64,000 nucleotides of DNA. Origin: Rodentibacter sp901420285. GTDB taxonomy: Bacteria > Pseudomonadota > Gammaproteobacteria > Enterobacterales > Pasteurellaceae. Below are positions 8,273 to 17,637 of this stretch, piece by piece. The notes beneath the pieces are model-generated. The model was not told the DNA's origin, ran no database searches, and worked only from the letters and a program-made list of their open reading frames with translations. Within the stretch, counting starts at the first letter, position 1; the number at the start of each line of letters is the position of its first letter. Location: the NCBI RefSeq assembly GCF_041734645.1, contig NZ_CP162010.1, forward strand, positions 1 to 64,000, in the 5' to 3' direction. The position numbers were made by a program, and so were the translations under genes.

Positions 8273-9646
8273 ATGGCGACAGGTAAAATTGTACAAATCA
8301 TCGGTGCGGTGATTGACGTCGAATTTCCACAAGATGCAGTACCAAAAGTTTATGATGCATTAAAGGTTGAAACAGGTTTAACCCTTGAAGTTCAACAACA
8401 ATTAGGCGATGGTGTGGTACGTTGTATTGCATTGGGTGCTTCCGACGGTTTAAAACGTGGTTTGAAAGTAGAAAATACTAATAATCCGATTCAAGTACCA
8501 GTAGGAACAAAAACCCTTGGACGGATTATGAACGTATTGGGTGAACCTATTGATGAACAAGGTCCAATCGGTGAAGAAGAACGTTGGTCAATACACCGTG
8601 CAGCACCAAGCTACGAAGAACAATCAAACAGTACTGAATTATTAGAAACCGGTATTAAAGTTATCGACTTAATTTGCCCGTTTGCGAAAGGGGGTAAAGT
8701 TGGTTTGTTCGGTGGTGCGGGTGTAGGTAAAACCGTAAATATGATGGAATTAATCCGTAATATCGCGATTGAACACTCTGGTTATTCTGTATTTGCCGGT
8801 GTAGGTGAACGTACCCGTGAAGGTAATGACTTCTACCACGAAATGAAAGATTCCAACGTATTGGATAAAGTATCTTTGGTTTATGGTCAAATGAACGAGC
8901 CACCGGGTAACCGTTTACGTGTCGCGTTAACCGGTTTAACCATGGCGGAAAAATTCCGTGATGAAGGTCGTGATGTATTATTCTTTGTAGATAACATCTA
9001 TCGTTATACTCTTGCTGGTACTGAGGTATCTGCGCTTTTAGGCCGTATGCCATCAGCGGTAGGTTACCAACCGACCCTTGCTGAGGAAATGGGTGTATTA
9101 CAAGAGCGTATTACTTCAACTAAAACAGGTTCTATCACGTCCGTACAAGCGGTTTACGTGCCTGCAGATGACTTGACTGACCCATCTCCGGCAACAACTT
9201 TCGCGCACTTAGACTCAACCGTTGTATTGAGCCGTCAAATTGCGTCTTTAGGTATTTACCCTGCGGTTGACCCATTAGATTCTACATCTCGTCAATTAGA
9301 CCCATTAGTTGTTGGTCAAGAACACTATGATATTGCTCGTGGCGTACAAGGTATCTTACAACGTTATAAAGAATTAAAAGATATTATCGCAATTCTTGGT
9401 ATGGACGAATTATCTGAAGAAGATAAATTAGTGGTAGCACGTGCACGTAAGATCGAACGTTTCCTATCACAACCATTCTTCGTTGCTGAAGTTTTCAACG
9501 GTACACCGGGTAAATACGTTCCGTTAAAAGAAACCATTCGTGGCTTTAAAGGTATTTTAAGCGGTGAATATGACCATATTCCGGAACAAGCGTTCTACAT
9601 GGTCGGTTCAATCGACGAAGCGCTAGAAAAAGCCAAAAATATGTAA
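8273..9646 (+). CDS. atpD: ATP synthase subunit beta
   Basis: Catalytic subunit of F1, 457 residues. Walker A GGAGVGKT is at residues 147-154. The catalytic GERTREGND and Walker B (RDVLFFVDNIYR) follow, and the signature PAVDPLDSTSRQLDP is present. The frame is open further upstream into atpG, but the ATG at 8273 gives the normal N-terminus MATGKIVQIIG and follows AGAGGAACGG. Codon use is strongly biased toward the preferred set, as expected for a highly expressed gene. Confidence 0.98.
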   Translation: MATGKIVQIIGAVIDVEFPQDAVPKVYDALKVETGLTLEVQQQLGDGVVRCIALGASDGLKRGLKVENTNNPIQVPVGTKTLGRIMNVLGEPIDEQGPIGEEERWSIHRAAPSYEEQSNSTELLETGIKVIDLICPFAKGGKVGLFGGAGVGKTVNMMELIRNIAIEHSGYSVFAGVGERTREGNDFYHEMKDSNVLDKVSLVYGQMNEPPGNRLRVALTGLTMAEKFRDEGRDVLFFVDNIYRYTLAGTEVSALLGRMPSAVGYQPTLAEEMGVLQERITSTKTGSITSVQAVYVPADDLTDPSPATTFAHLDSTVVLSRQIASLGIYPAVDPLDSTSRQLDPLVVGQEHYDIARGVQGILQRYKELKDIIAILGMDELSEEDKLVVARARKIERFLSQPFFVAEVFNGTPGKYVPLKETIRGFKGILSGEYDHIPEQAFYMVGSIDEALEKAKNM

Positions 9647-9687
9647 TCACTTCAAGCTGATGCATATCAAACTTGAAGGAGAAAAAC

Positions 9688-10116
9688 ATGGCAACATTTA
9701 ACTTAACAGTAGTAAGTGCAGAACATCAAATCTTTTCTGGCAATGTGAAAAGTGTTCAGGCAACCGGTATAGAAGGTGAGCTCGGTGTTTTACCGGGGCA
9801 CGCCCCGTTACTGACCGCAATCAAACCAGGTATCGTAAAACTGACATTAGAAAACGATAGCGAAGAAGTGATTTATGTTTCCGGCGGTTTCTTGGAAGTA
9901 CAACCAACAGTTGTCACCGTACTTGCGGATGTAGCGATTCGTGGTGACGAGTTAGATGCGGATCGTATTCGTGAAGCAAAACGCAAAGCCGAAGAAAATA
10001 TTGTGGCACATGTTGCCGATGTGGATCATGATTTACTTGTAGCGAAGCTTTCTAAAGAGTTAGCGAAACTTCGGGCATACGAATTAACGGAAAAACTTGT
10101 TAAATCAAGACGATAA
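9688..10116 (+). CDS. atpC: ATP synthase subunit epsilon
   Basis: Rotor subunit and inhibitor of F1, 142 residues. It has an N-terminal beta-sandwich (MATFNLTVVSAEHQIFSG, with GELGVLPGHAPLLTAIKPG at about residues 32-50) and a C-terminal two-helix part. The start is the ATG at 9688 after AAGGAGAAAAAC. A TTG at 9673 in the same frame lies on the wrong side of this Shine-Dalgarno sequence and is rejected. It is the last gene of the operon and is followed by a terminator. Confidence 0.97.
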   Translation: MATFNLTVVSAEHQIFSGNVKSVQATGIEGELGVLPGHAPLLTAIKPGIVKLTLENDSEEVIYVSGGFLEVQPTVVTVLADVAIRGDELDADRIREAKRKAEENIVAHVADVDHDLLVAKLSKELAKLRAYELTEKLVKSRR

Positions 10117-10172
10117 TAAAAAATAAAGTCGTTTTGATTTGCTTTTAAGAAAGCGAATGTATTTAATTTAAG

Positions 10173-10208
10173 GGCTGAGTTCCATGTTGTTTGGGATTCA
10201 GCCTTTTT
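10173..10208 (+). terminator. Intrinsic terminator of the atp operon
   Basis: GGCTGA (10173-10178) pairs with TCAGCC (10198-10203), with partial pairing further inside, and is followed by TTTTT. It lies 57 bp after the atpC stop codon. Confidence 0.75.
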
Positions 10209-10439
10209 CATTTTGTTTTGAATCCGTCATCCAGCTCTTATAATCTTACGTTTCATTATTCGCTTAGTTTGCTTTAATGCGGTTCTCTATTCACTTTCAA
10301 TGCGGTGCTGTTTGAATGATGTATTGAATTGAGCGTTTGTATTTAAAAGAATGTTAATGGACAGTTCATTAAAAGCCATTAAATTTCTCATTCTTTTATG
10401 GTATTTTACCACCGCTTTCACTATTAAATCGGATCAGTT
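10209..10439. other. Gap between the atp terminator and pyrR, with single repeat-motif copies
   Basis: The whole interval between atpC and pyrR (10117-10439) is 323 bp without a gene. After the terminator it holds one full copy of the dispersed motif (TTTCAATGCGGTGCT, 10295-10309) and one degenerate copy (TTTAATGCGGTTCT, around 10272-10285). Nothing resembling a PyrR attenuator stem-loop with a U run was recognised. The rest is plain AT-rich sequence that presumably includes the pyrR promoter. Confidence 0.6.
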
Positions 10440-10979
10440 ATGCAAAAGATAATTATTGATGAAAATCAGTTCCAGCGTACGGTCTCTCGTATTTCCCACG
10501 AAATTATTGAGAAACATTCAAATTTGAATAATGTGGTTATCGTCGGGATTAAACGCCGTGGTGCGGAAATAGCCGAACTTATAAAAAATAAAATTGTAGA
10601 TTTAATTCAAATCGAATTGCCTTCCATAGAATTGGATATCACGTTTTATCGTGATGATTTGCAACATAGAGAATCGGAAAACCCAACACCGGTATATAGC
10701 GGCGCATCAAATTATATGAATATTCAAAATAAAGAAGTAATTTTAATTGATGATGTCTTGTTTACCGGTCGAACTGTTCGTGCAGCAATGGATGCACTAA
10801 CGGATTTTGGTCGTGCGGCAAAGATCGAGTTAGTCATTTTTGTTGATCGTGGACACCGTGAACTACCGATTCGTGCTGATTATGTGGGCAAAAATGTTCC
10901 GACCAGTCGTGACGAAAAAGTGCAGGTTAGAACGAAAAAATATGATGGTTGTTACGAAGTTGCGTTATTGTCAAAATAA
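10440..10979 (+). CDS. pyrR: PyrR-type uracil phosphoribosyltransferase / regulatory protein
   Basis: The 179-residue protein matches the PyrR family, which has uracil phosphoribosyltransferase activity and in Gram-positive bacteria binds pyr mRNA to control attenuation. The PRPP-binding motif VILIDDVLFTGRTVRAA spans residues 100-116. The family-specific stretch VDRGHRELPIRADYVGKNVP follows. No pyr biosynthesis gene lies nearby, so an RNA-binding role is not evident from context. A UPRT or salvage role is equally possible. surA follows on the same strand after 74 bp. Confidence 0.93.
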   Translation: MQKIIIDENQFQRTVSRISHEIIEKHSNLNNVVIVGIKRRGAEIAELIKNKIVDLIQIELPSIELDITFYRDDLQHRESENPTPVYSGASNYMNIQNKEVILIDDVLFTGRTVRAAMDALTDFGRAAKIELVIFVDRGHRELPIRADYVGKNVPTSRDEKVQVRTKKYDGCYEVALLSK

Positions 10980-11053
10980 TCCCAAGCTATTGTGAACCTT
11001 GTTTAAAATTGATACTCTAACCACCGTTATTGGCTTATTAAAGAAAGATAAAT

Positions 11054-11986
11054 ATGAAAAAATTAGTAGTAAAATCATGGATGTTCGCCATATTAGGTTT
11101 ATTTGCTTTTTCTTCCGTTTATGCTGAAGAGCGAGTAGTTGCCACTGTTGACGGTATTCCCGTATTAGAAAGCCAAGTACGTGCGGCAATGGGGAAAAAA
11201 GGTAACCAACAAGCCGCTTTGGATAAGATCATTGATGATATTTTAGTACAAAAAGCGATTCAAGAATCCGGTATACAAATAAACCCGGAAGAAATTGATT
11301 TTATTATTGAGGATACCGCAGCAAGAAACGGTTTAACTTATGGCCAATTTTTGGATGCATTGGATTATCAAGGCATTTCTCTTGATGATTTTCGCCAACA
11401 AATTGTGAATCAAATGATTATGTCCGGCGTGCGTGATCATGCAATCAGTAATAGCGTACAAGTCACGCGCGAAGAAGTGGAAGCGCTCGCGCAAAAAATG
11501 TTAAAAGAAGCCAAAACAAACGGCACCGAGCAAAAAGTAACCGGTAAAGAATACGAAGTTCGTCATATTTTAATTAAACTTAATCCATTGATGAATGATG
11601 CTCAAGCCAAAGCTGAGTTAACACGAATCCGTTCTGATATTCAATCAGGCAAAATTAGTTTTGCCGATGCGGCCTTAAAATATTCTAAAGATTATTTATC
11701 TGGCGCTAATGGAGGTAGTTTAGGTTACGCTTTCCCTGAAGCTTATGTTGGGCCTTTTGCAGAAGTGGTACGAAACACTAAACCGGGCGTAATTTCCGCT
11801 CCGTTTAAATCTGAGTTCGGTTGGCATATTTTAGAAGTTACTGGAACTCGTGAAGGGGACCGCACTGAAGAGGCTTACCGCCAAAAAGCTTATGAAAAAA
11901 TCGTCAACAGCCAATTACAAGACGCCACAAAAGATTGGGTAAAAGCTCTTCGCAAGACGGCAGATATTCAATATTTTAATAAATAA
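11054..11986 (+). CDS. surA: SurA-like periplasmic chaperone / peptidyl-prolyl isomerase with one PPIase domain
   Basis: Exported folding factor for outer membrane proteins. The signal peptide covers about residues 1-24 (MKKLV...SSVYA|EE). The N-terminal chaperone module is SurA_N-like (about 25-155). One parvulin domain follows from about 168 to 265 (YEVRHILIKLNP to FGWHILEVTG), then a short C-terminal helix. At 310 residues it is much shorter than E. coli SurA (428), which has two parvulin domains. Shorter, single-domain SurA proteins are, as far as I recall, usual in Pasteurellaceae. A terminator hairpin separates it from mltG. Confidence 0.88.
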   Translation: MKKLVVKSWMFAILGLFAFSSVYAEERVVATVDGIPVLESQVRAAMGKKGNQQAALDKIIDDILVQKAIQESGIQINPEEIDFIIEDTAARNGLTYGQFLDALDYQGISLDDFRQQIVNQMIMSGVRDHAISNSVQVTREEVEALAQKMLKEAKTNGTEQKVTGKEYEVRHILIKLNPLMNDAQAKAELTRIRSDIQSGKISFADAALKYSKDYLSGANGGSLGYAFPEAYVGPFAEVVRNTKPGVISAPFKSEFGWHILEVTGTREGDRTEEAYRQKAYEKIVNSQLQDATKDWVKALRKTADIQYFNK

Positions 11987-12004
11987 ACCGATATTTAGCA
12001 TAAG

Positions 12005-12030
12005 AGGGGCGCTTCGCCCCTTTTGTTATT
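12005..12030 (+). terminator. Terminator-like hairpin after surA
   Basis: AGGGGCG and CGCCCCT form a 7-bp stem with a three-base loop (12005-12021), followed by TTTTGTTATTTC. It lies between surA and mltG. The tail is short, so termination may be partial. Confidence 0.65.
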
Positions 12031-12050
12031 TCTATTTCATTCCCTTTTCT

Positions 12051-13097
12051 ATGAAAAAATTTTTTAGTTATTTAATTATTCTTCTTTTAATTGGTACCGG
12101 AGCAGTTTTTTGGGGTTATCAAAAACTTAATGCCTTCCAAACTCAAGCCATCAATGCGCAACCTGAACAGCTTTTAACCGTTGAACGTGGTACGACGGGC
12201 CAAAAATTGGCTGCACTTTTCGAGCAAGAAAAGTTGCTTGATAATGCGCAACTTCTTCCTTATTTGCTTAAATTAAAACCGGAACTTAATAAAATTAAAG
12301 CGGGGACTTATTCCTTAAACGGCGTGAAAACCGTGCAAGACCTGCTTAATCTGCTTAATTCCGGCAAAGAAGCGCAATTTAACGTGCAATTTATCGAAGG
12401 CAAAACCTTTAAAGAATGGCGCAAAGGCCTCGTAAACGCACCGCATTTAACGCAAACGTTGCAAGCGAAAAGCGATAAAGAAATTTTTGAATTGTTAGCC
12501 ATCCCTGATTACGATAAAGCCGTTTATGAATGGCGAAATTTAGATGGTTGGCTATATCCTGATACTTACAATTACACCCCAAATTCTACCGATTTAGAAT
12601 TGCTACGGCGTTCGGCCGAACGTCTGAAAAAGGCGTTAGACAAAGCTTGGCAAGAACGCGATGAAAATCTGCCGTTAGCCAATCCTCACGAGATGTTAAT
12701 TCTCGCTTCCATCGTAGAAAAAGAAACTGGTATCGCGGCGGAACGCGCGAAAGTGGCGTCGGTATTTATTAACCGTTTAAATGCGAAAATGAAATTGCAG
12801 ACCGATCCGACGGTAATTTATGGCATGGGCGAAAACTACGACGGCAATATTCGTAAAACCGATTTGGAAACTCCGACGCCTTACAATACTTATGTGATTG
12901 ACGGCCTGCCGCCGACACCGATCGCCATGGTGAGTGAAAGCGCATTGCAAGCCGTGGCGCATCCAGAAAAGACCGATTTCTATTATTTTGTGGCGGACGG
13001 CGCTGGTGGACATAAATTTACTCGCAATTTGAACGAACATAACAAAGCGGTGCAAGAATATTTACGTTGGTACCGCAGTCAAAAAACGGCGAAATAG
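12051..13097 (+). CDS. mltG: Endolytic peptidoglycan transglycosylase MltG (YceG)
   Basis: Inner-membrane lytic transglycosylase that cuts nascent glycan strands. The 348-residue protein has one N-terminal membrane segment (about residues 4-22) and a LysM-like region before the YceG catalytic domain. The catalytic glutamate motif LASIVEKETG places the active Glu at about residue 223, and the family motif LQTDPTVIYG is present. It overlaps no gene but runs 14 bp before tmk, suggesting coexpression of mltG-tmk-holB, which is a common gene order. Confidence 0.95.
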   Translation: MKKFFSYLIILLLIGTGAVFWGYQKLNAFQTQAINAQPEQLLTVERGTTGQKLAALFEQEKLLDNAQLLPYLLKLKPELNKIKAGTYSLNGVKTVQDLLNLLNSGKEAQFNVQFIEGKTFKEWRKGLVNAPHLTQTLQAKSDKEIFELLAIPDYDKAVYEWRNLDGWLYPDTYNYTPNSTDLELLRRSAERLKKALDKAWQERDENLPLANPHEMLILASIVEKETGIAAERAKVASVFINRLNAKMKLQTDPTVIYGMGENYDGNIRKTDLETPTPYNTYVIDGLPPTPIAMVSESALQAVAHPEKTDFYYFVADGAGGHKFTRNLNEHNKAVQEYLRWYRSQKTAK

Positions 13098-13111
13098 GAA
13101 CAAAGAAAAGT

Positions 13112-13744
13112 ATGAACGGAAAATTTATCGCTATTGAAGGTTTGGAAGGTGCGGGTAAAAGTACCGCGCATCAATTCGTCGTGCAGCTATTAAACGAATT
13201 GGGCGTGAACAACGTGATATTTACGCGTGAGCCCGGCGGTACGCCCTTGGCGGAAAAATTACGTGCATTGATTAAGCACGAAACGGAAGAACCAATCACC
13301 GACAAAGCGGAATTATTGATGCTTTACGCGGCGCGCATTCAGTTGGTGGAAAACGTCATCAAACCCGCATTGGCGCAAGGCAAATGGGTCGTAGGCGATC
13401 GCCATGATATGTCGTCGCAAGCCTATCAAGGTGGCGGTCGTCGGCTTGATGCAGATTTTATGCGTACCTTAAAAGAAGCCGTGCTTGGCGATTTTGAACC
13501 GGATCTCACGATCTATTTGGATATCGAACCGACCATCGGCCTTGCCCGTGCACGCGGACGCGGCGAACTGGATCGCATCGAACAAATGAACTTGGATTTT
13601 TTCCATCGCACTCGAGAGCGTTATTTAGAATTAGTGAAAGACAATCCGAAAGCGGTGCTTATTAACGCCGAGCAAAGTATCGAGCAAGTTCGTATTGATA
13701 TTGAACATGCGCTGAAAAATTGGTGGAAACGCAGCGAAAAATGA
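13112..13744 (+). CDS. tmk: Thymidylate kinase
   Basis: Phosphorylates dTMP to dTDP. The protein has 210 residues. The P-loop is GLEGAGKS near residue 9, the DR motif is VGDRHDMSSQAYQGGGR, and the LID-type RARGRGELDRIE is of the E. coli type. The frame is open upstream into mltG, but the ATG at 13112 with the nearby AAAGAAAAG gives the normal N-terminus MNGKFIAIEG. The stop overlaps the start of holB (ATGA), so the two are probably translationally coupled. Confidence 0.97.
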   Translation: MNGKFIAIEGLEGAGKSTAHQFVVQLLNELGVNNVIFTREPGGTPLAEKLRALIKHETEEPITDKAELLMLYAARIQLVENVIKPALAQGKWVVGDRHDMSSQAYQGGGRRLDADFMRTLKEAVLGDFEPDLTIYLDIEPTIGLARARGRGELDRIEQMNLDFFHRTRERYLELVKDNPKAVLINAEQSIEQVRIDIEHALKNWWKRSEK

Positions 13745-14739
13745 GCGCTCTTTATCCTTGGCTCGTGCCGACTTACCATCAAATCGCACAAACCTTTTCT
13801 GAGGGAGTGGGGCATCACGCTATCTTAATCAAAGCGGATTCTGGTTTAGGTGCGGAACTTTTATTTGATGCACTTGCCCGCCGTATTATGTGTGCGAACC
13901 CGCAAGGCAACGAAGCTTGCGGTCAATGTCATTCTTGTCATTTAATGGCGGCGCGCAGTCATCCCGATTATCATCTACTGCAATCCATCGAAGGCAAAGA
14001 TATCGGCGTTGATCAAGTGCGTGAAATAAATGAAATCGTTGCACAACACGCACAGCAAAACGGCAATAAAGTGGTGTATGTGCAAGGCGCGCAACGTTTG
14101 ACTGAAGCGGCCGCCAATGCGGTGCTGAAAACCCTGGAGGAGCCTCGCCCAAACACTTATTTCTTACTGCAGGCGGAGAGTTCGGCAAATTTATTGGCTA
14201 CCATTTACAGCCGTTGTCAAGTGTGGAATCTGCCCATGCCGAACCGGGAAATGGCGCAACAATGGCTACAAAATACCGTCGAAAGCGGTTCCAATGCGGT
14301 GCTATTTGAGGATATCACAACGGCGTTGGCGATGAGTTCAGGTCGCCCGTTGAGCGCATTGGAAGTGCTTCAACAAGGCCTCATTGAAAAACGAAAAACT
14401 TTTCTTCGTCAATTTTGGCTTTTTTACCGTCGCCGTTCACCGTTGGAATTGCTGCCTTGGTTCGATAAAGAAGGTTATGTGCAACAAGTGGATTGGATTT
14501 TGGCATTTCTCGCCGACAGCCTTAAACACAAACTGGGAATCGACAGTCATCGCCAAGTGGCTGATTTAACGCGCGGCATTCAACAATTTAGCCGGGAACA
14601 AAGCCCGCAGGGGCTGCTGCAAGCCGTTCGAATCATGCAACAAGTACGCTCGGATTTGCTCTTAATTAACGGCGTGAATGTGGAATTAATGTTGTTGGAC
14701 GGCTTGACGAAACTGATCACAGAAGTATTCGAAAATTAA
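13741..14739 (+). CDS. holB: DNA polymerase III subunit delta prime
   Basis: Part of the clamp loader that places the beta clamp on DNA. The protein has 332 residues. It has an AAA+-like fold with a zinc module (CANPQGNEACGQCHSC, about residues 50-65) and the conserved AANAVLKTLEEP. Start ATG 13741 overlaps the tmk stop by four bases. Two NAVL codon runs (near 14117 and 14290) coincide with the dispersed AATGCGGTGCT motif. The first lies in a conserved protein segment; the second is a close match including flanking bases. Confidence 0.95.
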   Translation: MSALYPWLVPTYHQIAQTFSEGVGHHAILIKADSGLGAELLFDALARRIMCANPQGNEACGQCHSCHLMAARSHPDYHLLQSIEGKDIGVDQVREINEIVAQHAQQNGNKVVYVQGAQRLTEAAANAVLKTLEEPRPNTYFLLQAESSANLLATIYSRCQVWNLPMPNREMAQQWLQNTVESGSNAVLFEDITTALAMSSGRPLSALEVLQQGLIEKRKTFLRQFWLFYRRRSPLELLPWFDKEGYVQQVDWILAFLADSLKHKLGIDSHRQVADLTRGIQQFSREQSPQGLLQAVRIMQQVRSDLLLINGVNVELMLLDGLTKLITEVFEN

Positions 14740-14788
14740 CTTTCGATTTCTTGGTTTGAAACCAAGAGTTGCCGTGACCTTTCAAATT

Positions 14789-14834
14789 AGCACCGCATTG
14801 AAGCCGCGTAGGACAAGCGTTCAATGCGGTGCTC
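14789..14834. repeat. Inverted repeat of the GCACCGCATTGAA motif
   Basis: AGCACCGCATTGAA (14789-14802) and TTCAATGCGGTGCT (14821-14834) form perfect 14-bp arms around an 18-base loop. It lies between holB and tatD. It lacks the long A/T flanks of some other copies, so terminator strength is uncertain. Confidence 0.75.
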
Positions 14835-14875
14835 AAATCGCTTCTCGGCACTTAATAAATAAAGGAAAAATAAAT

Positions 14876-15658
14876 ATGTTTATCGTGGATTCTCATTGCC
14901 ATTTGGATGCCTTGGATTACCAAAATTTACACAAAAACATTACTGACGTGGTGGAAAAAGCCCGTGCGCGCGACGTAAAACATTTGCTCGCTATTGGCGT
15001 GACGCTAAGCCGTTTTGAGCAAGCGTACGCCTCGTTATGCGAATTTGAAAATATTTCCTTGGCGTGTGGCGTGCATCCGCTGGATTTTGAAGAAGAACCT
15101 TACGACGCAGACCGTTTGCTGCGTTTGGCGCAAGATAAAAAAGTGATTGCCATCGGCGAAATCGGCTTGGATTATTATTACAGTGCGGATAATAAAACCG
15201 AGCAACAAGCGGTGTTTGCCAGCCAAATTGACATTGCCAATCGCCTTGCCAAGCCGGTAATTATCCACACGCGTTCGGCGGCCAACGATACGCTCGCTTT
15301 GCTGCGCGAAAACCATGCGGAAAAGTGCGGTGGCGTGATTCATTGTTTTACGGAAACCTTGGAATTTGCGAAAAAGGTGTTGGATTTAGGTTTTTACATT
15401 TCTTGTTCCGGCATTGTTACTTTTAAAAATGCGGAAAGTATTCGTGAAGCGATTCGTTATGTGCCGGTCGATCGCCTGTTGGTGGAAACCGATTCGCCAT
15501 ATTTGGCGCCAGTGCCGTATCGCGGGAAAGAAAATCAACCGGCTTATACGCGCGAAGTATGCGAATATGTGGCGACTTTAAAAGGGCTTTCTACGGCGTC
15601 TTTCGCCGAGATTACGACGCGAAACTTTGAGCGTTTATTTAAAATTCGTGTAGAATAA
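14876..15658 (+). CDS. TatD-family metal-dependent hydrolase (YcfH type)
   Basis: Metal-dependent DNase-like hydrolase, 260 residues. Metal-ligand motifs of the TatD family are visible: DSHCHLDAL at the N-terminus, GEIGLDYYY near residue 90, HTRSA, GVIHCFTE and ETDSPYLAP near the C-terminus. The frame is open upstream through the inverted repeat, but the ATG at 14876 after AAAGGAAAATAAAT gives the normal family N-terminus. It completes the pyrR-surA-mltG-tmk-holB-tatD block. The exact substrate is unknown. Confidence 0.93.
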   Translation: MFIVDSHCHLDALDYQNLHKNITDVVEKARARDVKHLLAIGVTLSRFEQAYASLCEFENISLACGVHPLDFEEEPYDADRLLRLAQDKKVIAIGEIGLDYYYSADNKTEQQAVFASQIDIANRLAKPVIIHTRSAANDTLALLRENHAEKCGGVIHCFTETLEFAKKVLDLGFYISCSGIVTFKNAESIREAIRYVPVDRLLVETDSPYLAPVPYRGKENQPAYTREVCEYVATLKGLSTASFAEITTRNFERLFKIRVE

Positions 15659-15683
15659 ATGAACAATTTTTTGAGGAAAAACA

Positions 15684-16208
15684 ATGCGTAAATTTTTCAA
15701 ATATTTCTTATTTGTCGTGCTGTTTGTGTTTCACGGCTTTATGTTTTCGGTCGTCAATTACGTATTTCCGCATTATGACGTGACGCGTGTGACCGGTGTG
15801 GAAGTTAAACGCGTAGATAAAGACGGCCCGATTACCAAAGCCAATCCGGCAGATGGCCCGACGCGCGATGTGTATTACATTAATACGCAAAATGACGACG
15901 GTAAAATTATGGTGTACCGCAATGAAGATACGCGCTGGAGTTTTCCGTTCTATTTTAAATTTGGTTCGGCCAATTTACAGGCACAAGCGCAAGCCATGGG
16001 GAATGAAAACAAATTAGTGCAAATTAAATATTACGGCTGGCGTTTGACGATGTTTGATGAGTTTCGCAATGCGGTGTCGGTGAAGGAGATCGACGGCGAT
16101 GCGACGCCGAGCTATCCGATTTTATCGTGGCTGTTTTATGCTTTTCTACTCGTCACCTTATTCTTGTCGATTCAATTCGTACGCGGCTGGTTCGACAGCG
16201 AAAAGTAA
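15684..16208 (+). CDS. DUF1523 family membrane protein
   Basis: The 174-residue protein has a membrane helix at each end (about residues 5-28 and 146-166) and a soluble domain between that starts with VFPHYDVTRVTGVEVKR and includes RDVYYINT and VYRNEDTRWSFPFYFKF, patterns of the DUF1523 family. The function is unknown. It lies 25 bp after tatD and is followed by a small hairpin with a GCGGTCGTTT arm (around 16219-16241) before the next gene. The family call is from recall of sequence pattern. Confidence 0.75.
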   Translation: MRKFFKYFLFVVLFVFHGFMFSVVNYVFPHYDVTRVTGVEVKRVDKDGPITKANPADGPTRDVYYINTQNDDGKIMVYRNEDTRWSFPFYFKFGSANLQAQAQAMGNENKLVQIKYYGWRLTMFDEFRNAVSVKEIDGDATPSYPILSWLFYAFLLVTLFLSIQFVRGWFDSEK

Positions 16209-16267
16209 TTCAATTTCAAACGGCCGCGAGATGCGGTCGTTTCGACTTGTTTTTTGAGTAAATAATC

Positions 16268-17560
16268 ATGGAACTTTTTCATACTATTTTAGCGATTGTC
16301 GGCTTGATTCTCATCAGTGCCGTGGTTTCCTCTGCGGAAATTTCCCTTGCGGGCTCGCGCAAATTAAAGCTACAAGCCCTATCTAATGAAGGTGATGGGC
16401 GCGCGTTGCAAGTGTTAAAACTGCAAGAACATCCGGGGCGTTTTATTACCGTGGTGCAAATTGGCTTGAATATGGTCGCTATTTTGGGCGGCGGGATTGG
16501 CGAAAGCGCGCTTAGTCCTTACATCGCCAACCTGCTAAGCCGTTCCTTTGAAGGTGATTGGATTGTCTCGGCGTCCTCCGCCATAGCTTTTGCATTGGTG
16601 ACTTGCCTATTTATTTTATTTGCCGATTTAATTCCGAAACGCCTAGCGATCACTTATCCCGAAGCGGTGGCGATTCGCATCGTCGGCATTATGAATTTCA
16701 GTATGTTTGTGTTTAAGCCGTTAGTTTGGTTTTTCGATACCTTGGCCAACGGTTTTTTCCGCTTATTTCGCATTTCAACGGTGCGCGAAGACGGTATGAC
16801 GTCGGAAGATATTTTCGCCGTAGTTGAAGCGGGTGCAGAAGCAGGCGTGTTAAAAACGCAAGAACATTATCTCATCGAAAATATTTTCGATATGCAGCAA
16901 CGTACCGTGACGTCCACCATGACCACACGTGAGAACATCGTGTATTTGGATCGTACTTTTAGTCGTCAGGAAGTCGTGGATACGCTCTCGCGCGATTCCC
17001 ATTCTAAAATCGTGATTTGCGATAATGGTTTGGATAAGATTTTAGGGTATGTGGAATCACACACCTTACTCACCATGTATTTGCAAAATGAAAATGTGGT
17101 GCTGACCGATCCGAAATTATTGCGGAAAGCGTTGTTTATACCGGATACCCTTTCCCTGTATGAAGTGTTGGAATTATTTAAATCCACCGGTGAAGATTTC
17201 GCCATTATTGTGAACGAATACGCTTTAGTGGTGGGAATTATGACGCTTAACGATGTGATGAGTATCGTTATGGGTGAACTGGTTTCCAATGAGGAAGAAT
17301 ATATTGTCAGCCGCGATGAACATTCTTGGCTAATCGATGGTGCTACTCCGTTGGAAGACGTAATGCGCGCACTGGATATCGAATCTTTCCCTGATGCGGA
17401 AAATTATGAAACCATTAGCGGATTTATGATGTACATGCTGCGTAAAATTCCGAAGAAAACCGATTCGCTGATTTACGGCAAATATAAATTTGAAGTCATC
17501 GATACGGAAAACTTCAAGATCGATCAAATTTTGGTATCGTTAGTGAAAGATAATGAGTGA
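16268..17560 (+). CDS. CBS-domain/DUF21/CorC_HlyC membrane protein (YtfL/TlyC-like)
   Basis: The 430-residue integral membrane protein has an N-terminal DUF21 membrane domain (CNNM type, about residues 1-190, with SSAEISLAGSRKLKL), a central CBS pair (about 210-335) and a C-terminal CorC_HlyC transporter-associated domain (about 345-425, YIVSRDEHSWLIDGATPLED). The family is linked to Mg2+/Co2+ efflux or cell volume and pH homeostasis. Older annotations call such proteins hemolysins, which is not supported by this sequence. Confidence 0.88.
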   Translation: MELFHTILAIVGLILISAVVSSAEISLAGSRKLKLQALSNEGDGRALQVLKLQEHPGRFITVVQIGLNMVAILGGGIGESALSPYIANLLSRSFEGDWIVSASSAIAFALVTCLFILFADLIPKRLAITYPEAVAIRIVGIMNFSMFVFKPLVWFFDTLANGFFRLFRISTVREDGMTSEDIFAVVEAGAEAGVLKTQEHYLIENIFDMQQRTVTSTMTTRENIVYLDRTFSRQEVVDTLSRDSHSKIVICDNGLDKILGYVESHTLLTMYLQNENVVLTDPKLLRKALFIPDTLSLYEVLELFKSTGEDFAIIVNEYALVVGIMTLNDVMSIVMGELVSNEEEYIVSRDEHSWLIDGATPLEDVMRALDIESFPDAENYETISGFMMYMLRKIPKKTDSLIYGKYKFEVIDTENFKIDQILVSLVKDNE

Positions 17561-17637
17561 AACCTGCACTTTCTTGCTTAATCGCCTACAGCCAGTATAA
17601 TTGCGACGATTATTTTATCTTCAAAATAGGAATGACT

